Shown here in pieces: positions 51,859 through 60,495 of a stretch of DNA of 64,000 nucleotides. The translations under genes were made by a program, and so were the position numbers. How positions within the stretch are numbered: the first letter of the stretch is position 1; every line of letters starts with the position of its first letter. Origin of the DNA: Candidatus Lustribacter telmatis (GTDB taxonomy: Bacteria; Vulcanimicrobiota; Vulcanimicrobiia; Vulcanimicrobiales; Vulcanimicrobiaceae); assembly GCA_003164045.1 (NCBI GenBank), contig PLRU01000046.1:1-64000 (forward strand). Reading direction: 5' to 3'. Below the pieces are notes generated by a model. It was not told the DNA's origin and searched no databases. It saw only the letters and a list, made by a program, of their open reading frames with translations.

Positions 51859-52830
51859 ATGGAAACGACGATGGAACAACGGAAGCTCGGTAATTCCGAC
51901 CTTGCGATCACGCCGATGGGCTTCGGCGCGTGGGCGATCGGGGGCGGTGATTGGCGGTTTGGCTGGGGCGATCAAGACGATGCTGAATCTATTGCCGCCA
52001 TACGCCGGGCAGTCGAGCTTGGTATCAACTGGATCGACACGGCGGCCGTGTACGGCTTCGGTCATTCTGAGGAGATGGTGCGCAAGGCACTTGACGGGAT
52101 GACTGACCGGCCGTACCTGTTCACCAAGTGTGGCCTCGTACCGTCGGCCACCGATTCGCGGGTGCCAACCGAGAACATCAGCGCCGCTTCGATCAGACGC
52201 GAGTGCGAAGCGTCGCTCAAACGGCTCGCCGTCGAAGCGATCGATTTGTATCAGATCCACTGGCCCACCGACAACATCGAAGACATCGACGAAGCATGGG
52301 CTGCGATGGCGGAACTTCAGCGCGCCGGGAAAGTCCGATACATCGGGGTCTCGAACTTCAACGTCGCCGAACTCGAACGGGCGCTAGCGATCGCGCCGGT
52401 TACGTCGCTCCAACCTCAGTACTCGCTGGTGAAGCCCGAAGTCGAAGGCGAGATTCTGCCGTTCTGCAAGCAGCGCGGAATCGGTACGATCGTCTACTCT
52501 CCGATGGGCGCCGGTTTGCTGACCGGAGCCATGACGCGCGAACGCGCAAAGGCTTTGCCCGCCAACGACTGGCGCGCGAGTAACCCGGAGTTCCAGGAAC
52601 CGAAACTTACGCAGAACCTCGAACTCGTCGCGCTGCTTGAGAAAATCGGTGCCCGTCATGGCCGCTCGGCTGGTGAGATCGCGATCGCCTGGACCTTGCA
52701 CAACCCGGCGGTGACCGCAGCGATCGTGGGCGCCCGATCGCCGCGGCAGGTTGAAGGGAACATCGGTGCGCTCACATTCCGCCTGAGCGAAGAAGAATAC
52801 GCGGAGATCGCTAGGCGTAGGCGTCGCTGA
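51859..52830 (+). CDS. Aldo/keto reductase
   Basis: 323 aa NADPH-dependent reductase. Tetrad visible: Asp and Tyr in WIDTAAVYGFGHSEE, Lys in YLFTKCGL and His in YQIHWPTD. The nucleotide-binding end is GLLTGAM, then AAIVGARSPRQVEGN. Similar to the YajO/general-stress-protein group. Two ATGs (51859, 51871) are possible starts. The last 20 bp overlap the end of the molybdenum hydroxylase gene on the other strand. Confidence 0.9.
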   Translation: METTMEQRKLGNSDLAITPMGFGAWAIGGGDWRFGWGDQDDAESIAAIRRAVELGINWIDTAAVYGFGHSEEMVRKALDGMTDRPYLFTKCGLVPSATDSRVPTENISAASIRRECEASLKRLAVEAIDLYQIHWPTDNIEDIDEAWAAMAELQRAGKVRYIGVSNFNVAELERALAIAPVTSLQPQYSLVKPEVEGEILPFCKQRGIGTIVYSPMGAGLLTGAMTRERAKALPANDWRASNPEFQEPKLTQNLELVALLEKIGARHGRSAGEIAIAWTLHNPAVTAAIVGARSPRQVEGNIGALTFRLSEEEYAEIARRRRR

Positions 52831-54937
52831 AGGGGAGGCTTCGTGCGCGTTTGCCGGTGGCTGCAAAGACCGCTGAGGCGACCGCCGGTGCGATCCCGGG
52901 CAAGCCGAGTTCGCCGATGCCCGTGGGCGGCTCGTGGCTCGGGAGCGCATATACCTCGATCGACGGTGCGTCGGGCATGTGGAGTACCGTGTATGTATCG
53001 AAGTTCGCCTGTTGCACGCGCCCGTGTTCGAGCGTGATTTTGCCCGTCAGGGCCGCCGAAAGCCCAAAGGTGATGGCACTCTGTGTCTGCGCTGCGACGA
53101 TGGCGGGATTGACGACGGTTCCGCAGTGCACGACCGCGGTCACGTGATGCACTTTGGGTTGGCCGCCGCTCACCGACACGTCGGCGACGAGGGCGCCGAC
53201 GCTGCCGTTCCAATACATTGCCGCAATGCCTTGATGCGTGCCGCGTTCACGCGGACGACCCCAGCCCGCGCGCGCCGCCGCCTCGCGCAGACATTGTACC
53301 GTTGGAGACGCGGCCGGCAGCATCGCGAGACGGAACGCCAGCGGATCTTTGCCGGCGGCGTGCGCGAGTTCATCGATGAACGATTCGGTGACGAACTCGT
53401 TCCAATTCGCATCGGGCGCGCGCCACGAACCGACCGGGATGCCGTGTTCGTAGTCTGCGACGGCGGCCGTATAGTTGGGGATCGCGTACGGGATGTCGGT
53501 AACGCCGTTTCGCGCCGATGGGTCGACGGCTTTGAATGACGGATCGTGGGCGCGTCGCGTCGACTCGGCGACGACGACGTGACGCAGCGCGAGCAGACGG
53601 CCGCGTGCGTCGATGACGCCGCGTACCGCGTTGACGCTCATCGGGCGGTACCAATCGTGTTGCGTGTCGTCTTCACGCGTCCACACCACTTTCACCGGCG
53701 CCTTGATCGCGTTGGAGACCGCGACCGCTTCCTCGATGTAGTCAGACTGAAGGCGCCGCCCGAAGCCGCCGCCGAGCATCGTCGTGTGGATGATGCATTT
53801 CTCGAGCGGTAGTCCGGTAATCGCCGCAGCTTTGGCCTGGCCGAGTGTCTGCGCCTGGGTGGGCGCCCACACTTCACAAATGCCGTCGTGCACGTACGCC
53901 GTTGCGTTCTCGGGTTCCATCGCGGCGTGCGCGAGGAACGGTCCGCGGTAGATCGCCTCGAGCGTCTTCGCGCCGTGAACATCGTCGACGCTGTGACCGC
54001 GTTGAAGCGCAATCTGCCATTGAGCCGGATCGCTCGCCATGCGCTCCGAAACCGCGAACATCGCAGCGCTGTTGAGCTGCGCGTTCGGACCTTCGTCCCA
54101 CTCGACGACCAGCGCGTTCCGGCCCTGGAATGCAGCCCATGTATTGCCGGCGATGACGGCGACGCCGGTCGGCACTTCGACCGCGTCCAGCACGCCGTGA
54201 ATCGCCTTGGCCTTGCGGGCGTCGAAGCTGCGGACTTTGCCGCCAAAAACCGGCGAACGCGCGATCGCGGCATAATGCATTCCCGGAACTTTGACGTCCA
54301 TTCCGAACCGCGCGGTTCCGTTGACTTTCGCGGGAATGTCGAGCCGGCGAGTCGATGCAGCGCCGATGAGCTTGAACTGTGAGGGGTCCTTGAGCGACAC
54401 GTTGGCCGGCACGGGGAGCGTCGCGGCGAGGGCGGCCAACGACCCGTACGTTGCGCGGCGCTTCGTCGCGCGATCGATCACAACGCCGTTCTCGGTGGCG
54501 AGATGCGCGGGATCGACGCTCCATTGTTTCGCCGCAGCGGCGACGAGCATTGCGCGAGCGGTCGCGCCCGCACGGCGAAGGGGAAGCCAGGAGTCGCGCA
54601 TGCTGGTGCTGCCGCCCGTCGTCATTCCCGTCGCGCCATTATAGACATAGCGCGGCGCGGCTTCGGCGATCGTGACCCGGAGCCGTTCGAGCGGGAGGTC
54701 GAGTTCTTCGGCGATCAGCGTCGGGAGACCGGTCATGACGCCCTGGCCCATTTCGGACTTGTTGAGGGTGACGGTGACCACGTCGTTCGGGTCGATGTGC
54801 AACCAGACATCGGGAGCAAAGCCGCTCGCAGCGGTTGCGGCCGAAGCTTGCGCCTCGAGACTGATACCCAACGCGAGGCTACCGGCGAATACGCCGGCCA
54901 GCTTGACGAATTCGGAGCGAGAGACCGTTGCCGTCAT
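52811..54937 (-). CDS. Molybdenum hydroxylase large subunit (isoquinoline 1-oxidoreductase beta type)
   Basis: 708 aa xanthine-oxidase-family subunit binding molybdopterin. [20 protein letters not shown] is a Tat-like leader with only one Arg. Cofactor and active-site motifs: [58 protein letters not shown] and [25 protein letters not shown], the catalytic Glu being in GELG. No FAD medium subunit or cytochrome domain is encoded, as in IorAB. It hydroxylates an N-heteroaromatic or aldehyde carbon; the exact substrate is unknown. ATG 54937 overlaps the 2Fe-2S gene's TGA. Confidence 0.9.
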   Translation of the reverse strand: MTATVSRSEFVKLAGVFAGSLALGISLEAQASAATAASGFAPDVWLHIDPNDVVTVTLNKSEMGQGVMTGLPTLIAEELDLPLERLRVTIAEAAPRYVYNGATGMTTGGSTSMRDSWLPLRRAGATARAMLVAAAAKQWSVDPAHLATENGVVIDRATKRRATYGSLAALAATLPVPANVSLKDPSQFKLIGAASTRRLDIPAKVNGTARFGMDVKVPGMHYAAIARSPVFGGKVRSFDARKAKAIHGVLDAVEVPTGVAVIAGNTWAAFQGRNALVVEWDEGPNAQLNSAAMFAVSERMASDPAQWQIALQRGHSVDDVHGAKTLEAIYRGPFLAHAAMEPENATAYVHDGICEVWAPTQAQTLGQAKAAAITGLPLEKCIIHTTMLGGGFGRRLQSDYIEEAVAVSNAIKAPVKVVWTREDDTQHDWYRPMSVNAVRGVIDARGRLLALRHVVVAESTRRAHDPSFKAVDPSARNGVTDIPYAIPNYTAAVADYEHGIPVGSWRAPDANWNEFVTESFIDELAHAAGKDPLAFRLAMLPAASPTVQCLREAAARAGWGRPRERGTHQGIAAMYWNGSVGALVADVSVSGGQPKVHHVTAVVHCGTVVNPAIVAAQTQSAITFGLSAALTGKITLEHGRVQQANFDTYTVLHMPDAPSIEVYALPSHEPPTGIGELGLPGIAPAVASAVFAATGKRARSLPFSDAYA

Positions 54938-55395
54938 GCCGATTTCTCCAGTTGGCCTGCGGCACGGTGGATCGCCGAGCGTATTTGCTGATAGGTTCCG
55001 CAGCGGCAGATATTCGTCATCGCCGTCTCGATGTCGGCATCCGTCGGATGCGCATTTTGTTGCAGTAGACTCGCCGCAGCCATGAGTTGCCCCGATTGGC
55101 AGTAGCCGCACTGCGGGACTTGCTCTTCGATCCACGCCTCTTGCACCACGTGCATGCGGTCGGTTGCCAGCGACTCGATCGTCGTGATGCGCTTGCCGGC
55201 CGCAGCCGATACGGGAAAGACGCATGAACGGGTCGCTAGCCCGTCGATGTGGACGGTGCAGCAGCCGCAGAGCGCAACACCGCATCCGAACTTCGTGCCC
55301 GTCAATCCGACGACGTCGCGTATTACCCAGAGGAGCGGCATCTCATCGGGAACGTCCACGTCGTGAGGCTGTCCGTTTACGTTCAAGGATTGCAT
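54934..55395 (-). CDS. Molybdenum hydroxylase small 2Fe-2S subunit
   Basis: 153 aa electron-transfer subunit with two 2Fe-2S clusters: plant-type [16 protein letters not shown] near residue 40 and the helical [10 protein letters not shown] and CRCGTY near 100 and 135. It begins [22 protein letters not shown] as in IorA-like proteins. ATG 55395 is used; a longer frame (to 55416) adds seven residues without homology. It lacks its own signal, so it would travel with the large subunit if that is exported. Co-translated with the large subunit. Confidence 0.93.
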   Translation of the reverse strand: MQSLNVNGQPHDVDVPDEMPLLWVIRDVVGLTGTKFGCGVALCGCCTVHIDGLATRSCVFPVSAAAGKRITTIESLATDRMHVVQEAWIEEQVPQCGYCQSGQLMAAASLLQQNAHPTDADIETAMTNICRCGTYQQIRSAIHRAAGQLEKSA

Positions 55396-55476
55396 GTATG
55401 GCCTTCCGACTCGCAAGCGCTATGCCAGCGATGGTATCGGAACCGCCGCAAAAAGCGGTAAGACGATTTTTCGGGG

Positions 55477-56451
55477 CTACACGTGCACGATCAGGTCGTT
55501 CGCCGTTAGGGGCTTGGCGATTGCGCCGAAACGGTACGCGCCGGCGAGGACCGGGTTGATCAGGGCCGAGTCGAGCGAGGTCGCGTACTGGGAGCGGGTT
55601 CCCTTTTTCACGTCCTCGACCGTGAACTTCGTGTACTTCGCGATGATCGCGGCCGTCTCGTCCGGATGCGCGTTGGCCCAGCGGGCCGCCTCGTAGATCG
55701 CGGCGACGAACCGCCGCGCGAGCACGGCATTTTGATTGAGCCAACTCCGTGTCGACACCCACGGGCCGAGATAGAACGGCGCGATGTCGTTGAAGACGCT
55801 CTCGAGGATGCGCAGCGGCACGTCCGGGCTGCTCAAGAACGGCTCGATGGTGACGGCGGCGGCGATGTTGTTGCGCGCGAGCGCGGCCGGCATTCCCGTG
55901 AAGGGCAACTCGATGAACGCGACCTTGCTCGTGTCGGCGCCGCTCTTGCGCAGCCAGACCTGCGTTGCGATTTGGCCCAGCGTGTTGAGCGCAACGACGC
56001 CGATGCTCTTCCCTTCGAGGTCGCGGGCGCTGCGAATCGGCGAGTCCCGGACGACGGCCAGCGCGAGCGAGGGGACCTTGGTCACGACTTGGGTCCCGCT
56101 GCCGGCGAAGACGCCGAAATCGATCCCGTGGATGATCCCGCTCGCGGTTCCAACGATGTCGCCCTGCGCGCAGTCCGCCGCATTGGCTGCGACCGCGTTG
56201 AGTGCGGCCGAGACGGTCGGCTGGACGATCAGCTCGATGTTGAGCCCAGCCTTCTGGAAGAAGCCCTCGTCGCGCGCGTAGTAGGGGTTCATGTACGGCT
56301 CGGTCAGCGAGACGGCGATCCGGATCGTGCCGGGATTGCTCTGCGCCTGCGCCGCCCGCGGTAGCGTCGTGGACAGCGCGCCGCCGAGCAGCGCGAGCAC
56401 GGCACCGCGGGTAAGGTGTTGCTTCTCAGACGAGGAAGCGCACTCACCCAT
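55477..56451 (-). CDS. NMT1/SsuA-like ABC substrate-binding protein (2)
   Basis: 324 aa, paralogue of the receptor at 48396-49319. Leader LTRGAVLALLGGALSTTLPRAAQA; then IRIAVSLTEPYMNPYYARDEGFFQKAGLNIELI, ALAVVRDSPIRSARDLEGKSIGVVAL and AAVTIEPFLSS. It is 81 bp upstream of the hydroxylase genes on the same strand, so probably one operon. No permease or ATPase. Its ATG (56451) and the ATG of the divergent FAD gene (56450) share one CATG, so each 5' untranslated region lies within the other gene. Confidence 0.88.
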   Translation of the reverse strand: MGECASSSEKQHLTRGAVLALLGGALSTTLPRAAQAQSNPGTIRIAVSLTEPYMNPYYARDEGFFQKAGLNIELIVQPTVSAALNAVAANAADCAQGDIVGTASGIIHGIDFGVFAGSGTQVVTKVPSLALAVVRDSPIRSARDLEGKSIGVVALNTLGQIATQVWLRKSGADTSKVAFIELPFTGMPAALARNNIAAAVTIEPFLSSPDVPLRILESVFNDIAPFYLGPWVSTRSWLNQNAVLARRFVAAIYEAARWANAHPDETAAIIAKYTKFTVEDVKKGTRSQYATSLDSALINPVLAGAYRFGAIAKPLTANDLIVHV

Positions 56452-57937
56452 GGAACCAACTCGCGAACGTTGTGACATCGTCGTCGTCGGCGGGGGCAGT
56501 GCGGCCTTCGCCACGGCGGTCGCCGCGCGTGAAGCGGGTGCGCAGCGCGTCATCATCGTCGAAAAGGCGCCGTTAGCGGAATCCGGTGGCAATGCGATGT
56601 TCTCCCATACCGGCTTTCGATTCGCCAATCGCGGCGCCGCCGAGATTCGCGAGTTTCTCCCTCACATTGCCGACGAGCCGTTCGCGAAGATGCACATTCC
56701 GCCTTACACGCAGGATGATTTCATGAACGACCTGGTCGCCGTGACGCAGGGCAGGATTGACCGCGCGCTTGCGACCGTCCTCGTCGAAGACTCAAACAGC
56801 GCAGTGCACTGGATGCTCCAGCTCGGCATCCCGTGGGACGTCGGCAGTCACATCGTCGTCGACGGCGAGCTGTTTTTCGGACCGGGGATCAACATTCACC
56901 CCACCGGCGGCGGGCGCGGACAGATCGCCGCCTGGCGCGAGATCGCGGCAGCGCACGGGATCGAGGTTCGGTACGACACGCCGGTTTCGGGCTTGCTCGG
57001 CAACACGCGCCGGGTCACCGGCGTGCGCGTCGACGGACCCGACGGTGAGGTCGAGATCGAAGCGCGCGCGGTGATTCTTTGCGCCGGCGGCTTTCAAGCC
57101 AGCCGCGAGATGCGCGCCCGCTATCTGCGCGGGAAGCCCGACTTCATGAAGGTCCGCGGGACGCGCCACGACACCGGCGAGGTGTTGCGGATGGCGCTCG
57201 AGCTCGGTGCGCGCGGTGCCGGCGAATGGCAGGGCGCGCACGCGACGCCGATCGACGCCGGATCGCCCGACTTCGAAGTTCCGGTGCGCAGCGACGGGAT
57301 GGGCAGCTGGACGAACCGCTACAGCTACCAGTATGGAATCACCGTCAACAGACTCGGCCGGCGCTTCTTCGACGAAGGCGAAGCTCACCAAGGATACACG
57401 TACGCAAAAACGGGTGCGGCGGTACTCGATCAGCCGGGCGGGACGGCATTCCAGATCTTCGACCAAACCGGGATCGCGCTGATACGGCCGCATGCCGAGA
57501 TGCACCTCGAAACGAAGGTCGAGGCCGGCACGCTCGAAGCGCTGGCCGACGCCCTGCAGATTCCGCGCGAACCGTTGCTGGCGACGATCGCGGCCTTCAA
57601 CGCCGCGATCGACGGAAGCAAGCCGTTCGATCCGACACAGTCCGACGGTCGCACGACGGCCGGCGTCAATCCGCCGAAGACGAATTGGGCGACCGCGATC
57701 GTCGCACCGCCGTTTCGCGGCTATCCGATTACGGGCGGTGCGACGTTCACCTTCGGTGGGCTCGAGATCACGACCGACGCACAGGTCGTCGGCATGACCG
57801 GCCGGCCGATCGAAGCGTTATATGCCGTCGGCGACATCAGCGGCATGTTCTTTCACAACTATCCGGCGTTCACCGGACAAACGCGCAACGTCGTCTTCGC
57901 GCGTCGCGCCGCACGCCACGCGCTGCGCTCTTGCTAA
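56450..57937 (+). CDS. FAD-dependent dehydrogenase (TcuA/tricarballylate dehydrogenase-like)
   Basis: 495 aa. FAD motif CDIVVVGGGSAAFATAVAAREAGAQRVIIVEK, followed by ESGGNAMFSHTGFRF as in TcuA-type dehydrogenases; RAVILCAGGFQAS and YAVGDISGMFFHNYP complete the FAD site. GRRFFDEGEA is in the catalytic cap. It is related to the FAD enzyme at 46715-48382 but shorter. The start ATG 56450 has GAGGAAG 12 nt upstream; in-frame sequence before it runs through the divergent receptor gene. Likely a dehydrogenase for a di- or tricarboxylate or ring-cleavage product (inference). Confidence 0.87.
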   Translation: MEPTRERCDIVVVGGGSAAFATAVAAREAGAQRVIIVEKAPLAESGGNAMFSHTGFRFANRGAAEIREFLPHIADEPFAKMHIPPYTQDDFMNDLVAVTQGRIDRALATVLVEDSNSAVHWMLQLGIPWDVGSHIVVDGELFFGPGINIHPTGGGRGQIAAWREIAAAHGIEVRYDTPVSGLLGNTRRVTGVRVDGPDGEVEIEARAVILCAGGFQASREMRARYLRGKPDFMKVRGTRHDTGEVLRMALELGARGAGEWQGAHATPIDAGSPDFEVPVRSDGMGSWTNRYSYQYGITVNRLGRRFFDEGEAHQGYTYAKTGAAVLDQPGGTAFQIFDQTGIALIRPHAEMHLETKVEAGTLEALADALQIPREPLLATIAAFNAAIDGSKPFDPTQSDGRTTAGVNPPKTNWATAIVAPPFRGYPITGGATFTFGGLEITTDAQVVGMTGRPIEALYAVGDISGMFFHNYPAFTGQTRNVVFARRAARHALRSC

Positions 57938-58341
57938 CGGTAAGGCTGGACGAGAACGTCGATCGATGTACCGTGATCCGCAACGCGGCAACTCGGGCCG
58001 CTGCCGCCGTGAGCGGCGATGCTGTTGACCTTCGTGAAGATCTGCACGTTGCAGACGATGTGCATACGAGCCGGATCCATGATGGTCAGGAGTGGCGCCC
58101 AAGCGTTTGAGTGGTGGTGTGTGTCACGTTCAAATGTCCGCACACGATCGTTCGCGAGGCTGTCGCCGGTCCTACCGGTACCGGGGCTGCACAATTGCGA
58201 GGAAAATGTGAAGGTGCTATTGACGTTGATGTCACTTCCCATCGCGTTCCTCACATGAAGGGCGAACGTGGATGGGTGGTCTGCAAGCGCAATAGTCGTG
58301 AGCGACGAAAAGGCCAATAAGAACGAGAGAAGAGTCCGCAC
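57934..58341 (-). CDS. Small secreted hypothetical protein
   Basis: 135 aa with a clear signal peptide (MRTLLSFLLAFSSLTTIALA, then DHPST). GGAGG sits 4 nt before GTG 58341. The mature part has three Cys (SQLCSPG, HIVCNVQ, PSCRVAD) and the hydrophilic run FERDTHHHSNAW. No family recognised. Converges with the FAD gene, their stops overlapping by 4 nt. Confidence 0.6.
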   Translation of the reverse strand: MRTLLSFLLAFSSLTTIALADHPSTFALHVRNAMGSDINVNSTFTFSSQLCSPGTGRTGDSLANDRVRTFERDTHHHSNAWAPLLTIMDPARMHIVCNVQIFTKVNSIAAHGGSGPSCRVADHGTSIDVLVQPYR

Positions 58342-58414
58342 GGGGCCTCCGTTTCGTGGTGTATGAACGCTTGCTTGCCTACATACGGCGGCCGGCTTTT
58401 TTTATCCCGAGTTC

Positions 58415-58431
58415 GTCGAGGGACAGCCACC
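58415..58431. repeat. Dispersed repeat fragment, copy 3
   Basis: GTCGAGGGACAGCCACC, identical for 17 bp to 37557-37573. Here it lies in the 127 bp gap between the secreted protein and the next gene; the rest of the gap holds a T-rich run (58396-58403) but no gene. Confidence 0.5.
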
Positions 58432-58468
58432 CAGCTCGCAGACGACTGCTCCGTGTTACTCTCTACGC

Positions 58469-59029
58469 ATGAGCGACAAAGGGAAGCCGCCGCCGGATTT
58501 CGCGATGGTACGTGCCGTCGAAATTCTAGCGCAGATCGCCGAGAAGCAGCTGAAGTCAGCGCACGTGCTGCCGCCGCCGATCGATGTGCCGATCATTCTG
58601 TTCAACGAACACATCATGTTCGTCATCGGGAAGACGCAGCGCGCGGCGGTTATCGCCGAACTCGGACCCGGCTATGCCTTTCCGACGAAAGGCTGGGAGT
58701 CGTATGCGATGCACGAGGGGACCACGCGGTGTCTCCTGAGTGCGCTGTATCGCGACGACGTGCTGGTCGGCATCGATTATTATGTCGCACCGGCAAATCG
58801 CGTGCCCGAATTGCGCGCGGGTAACTTCGGCGAATTCCGTTTCGTGCCGGGCCAGATCATGATCGGCAGCGACATGCTGCGGTTGGATGAACGCTTTGTA
58901 GCGGTTGCCGAGGGTCCCGACAATCGGACGTTTGCGCATGCCTTCGAAGTGCGCTTCCCGGGAGGCATTGCGTACGTGCAAGGCACCGGCGGCCACGTGC
59001 AGCGGCTCGTGCTCTACGCAATCGGCTAG
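58469..59029 (+). CDS. Hypothetical protein
   Basis: 186 aa of unrecognised family. Hydrophilic N-terminus (MSDKGKPPPDFAMVRAVEIL), mixed alpha/beta content, a hydrophobic strand DVPIILFNEHIMFVIGKT near residue 40 and YALYRDD-like LSALYRDDVLVGIDYYVAP near 95. No signal peptide, cofactor motif or membrane span. ATG 58469. The stop overlaps the convergent DUF427 gene by 4 nt. Normal codon use supports expression. Confidence 0.55.
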   Translation: MSDKGKPPPDFAMVRAVEILAQIAEKQLKSAHVLPPPIDVPIILFNEHIMFVIGKTQRAAVIAELGPGYAFPTKGWESYAMHEGTTRCLLSALYRDDVLVGIDYYVAPANRVPELRAGNFGEFRFVPGQIMIGSDMLRLDERFVAVAEGPDNRTFAHAFEVRFPGGIAYVQGTGGHVQRLVLYAIG

Positions 59030-59400
59030 CCGGGCCCGTGTTCGATTTCGTCGACGCGATTCGGGTAGAAGGCCAGATGGTCTTTGATTGCGGCAACGGC
59101 TTCGTAGGGTGCTTCGTACGTCCACACGGCGTTGACCGCGCGCTCGCCGCCCGCCGCGATGCTATAGTAGGCCGCGTCGCCTTTGTATGGGCAATACGTC
59201 GCGTTATCGGTGCGCGCGAGCAACGTCATGTCGACGTCGGCGCGCGGGATGTACTGCACGGGTGCATAATCGCTCTCGCGTAGCGTCAGCGCGTTGCGCG
59301 AATCGGCGATGAGCTTGCCGCCTGCCAGCACGCGCACGCGTCCGGCACTCGGCTCGATTGTGATCGGATGATCGGCGCTCGGGATCTTAATGGTTTTCAT
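59026..59400 (-). CDS. DUF427 protein
   Basis: 124 aa, single DUF427 domain: RVRVLAGGKLIADSRNALTLRE, YIPRADVDMTLLARTDNATYCPYKGDAAYYSI, then NAVWTYEAPYEAV and HLAFYPNRVD. The conserved YCPYKG motif is present. The family's function is unsettled; such genes often sit beside redox or amide-processing enzymes. It follows the asparaginase-like gene by 24 nt on the same strand, so it is probably the last gene of the Rieske/ligase operon. Confidence 0.88.
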   Translation of the reverse strand: MKTIKIPSADHPITIEPSAGRVRVLAGGKLIADSRNALTLRESDYAPVQYIPRADVDMTLLARTDNATYCPYKGDAAYYSIAAGGERAVNAVWTYEAPYEAVAAIKDHLAFYPNRVDEIEHGPG

Positions 59401-59424
59401 GCAGCAGTTCTGTCTCCATAGGAA

Positions 59425-60495
59425 TTAGTCGAAGGGTTGACCCGGGAAGATGTTGTCGACCGCGATCGTTCGCGTCCCGTCCTCGTCGCGCACGACGAAC
59501 TTTCCGCCCGAGTAGAACGAGGCGCCCGTCACCGCGCCCGATTTGCTCAGGATGTAAAACGTGAGGCCGAAGCGCGGCGTACCGCGCGAGTTGATGAGCC
59601 GCTTGTCGGTCGTCACCGCCCGGACCCTGCGCAACGCCTCGACCGCGGCGTCCTTGGGCGAACGCCCCGCGCGCATCCGTTCGATGATGTACATCGACGA
59701 GAGCGTGTAGAGGTTCGATTCGCCGCGACCGGTCGAGCCGACGGCGCCGACCTCGTTGTCGACATAGAGTCCGGCGCCCAAGATCGCCGCGTCGCCGGTG
59801 CGGCCGGGGATCTTCCAGGCGAGACCACTCGATGAGTTCACTGCGCAGACGTCCCCGGCGGCGTTGATCCCCGCGCAGACGATCGTTCCCCAATAGTGCT
59901 GGATGTCGACTAAACCGTCGCGGATCATCGACTCGGCAGCGGAACTGATCCGCTCGCGCTTGGCCGGATCGAGGTAATGATCGGGGTCGATGCGGCGCTT
60001 CCATTCGTGCCACAGCGCGCGCGAGTGCTCGGTGTTCAAGTCGGCTTCGATCGGGAAGCCCATCGCGCGGGCAAACTGCTGCGCGCCCGCACCGGCGAGC
60101 AGCTGGTTGTCGGTCTGCTCCATGACGGCCTTCGAGACGAGCGACGGCGTCTTCACCCCTTCGATCGCCCCGACACCGCCCGCCCAGCGCTTGGGGCCGT
60201 GCATGCAGCACGAGTCGAGCTGTACGACCCCGTCGGCGTTCGGCAGTCCGCCGTACCCGACGCTGTCGTCGAGCGGGTCGAGTTCGTTGATGCTTACGCC
60301 GGCAACGAGCGCATCGAGCACGTCCTCCCCGCGCACGATCCCATCAAAGGCTCGCTCGACGCACGTCTGCGTCCCCCCGTTTCTAAACTGGTTGCCGTTC
60401 ACCGTAGCGAGGACGATCGGCTTGACCGGCCGGCTCAAGAGGATCGCCGGCGCCGCGCTGCCGACGCCGAGAAATTCCGTTCGGTTGAGCTTCAT
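59425..60495 (-). CDS. Glycosylasparaginase/isoaspartyl peptidase-family Ntn-hydrolase
   Basis: 356 aa. Leader MKLNRTEFLGVGSAAPAILLS is Tat-like with one Arg. N-terminal half: NELDPLDDSVGYGGLPNADG, GAIEGVKTPSLVSKAVME. Self-cleavage site and nucleophile are WG-T204-IVCAGINAAG; then SSGLAWKIPGRTGDAAILGAGLYVDNEVG, the usual substrate-binding core. The GT-dyad is kept, so autoproteolysis into two chains is expected. Family members hydrolyse N4-glycosyl-asparagine or beta-aspartyl bonds. ATG 60495 overlaps the ligase stop by ATGA. The substrate may be a peptide or amide made by the adjacent ligase (inference). Confidence 0.87.
   Translation of the reverse strand: MKLNRTEFLGVGSAAPAILLSRPVKPIVLATVNGNQFRNGGTQTCVERAFDGIVRGEDVLDALVAGVSINELDPLDDSVGYGGLPNADGVVQLDSCCMHGPKRWAGGVGAIEGVKTPSLVSKAVMEQTDNQLLAGAGAQQFARAMGFPIEADLNTEHSRALWHEWKRRIDPDHYLDPAKRERISSAAESMIRDGLVDIQHYWGTIVCAGINAAGDVCAVNSSSGLAWKIPGRTGDAAILGAGLYVDNEVGAVGSTGRGESNLYTLSSMYIIERMRAGRSPKDAAVEALRRVRAVTTDKRLINSRGTPRFGLTFYILSKSGAVTGASFYSGGKFVVRDEDGTRTIAVDNIFPGQPFD

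Noticed and set aside
58385-58403. Rho-independent terminator near the T-run
   Set aside because: The G/C part before the T-run does not form a convincing stem longer than 4 bp.
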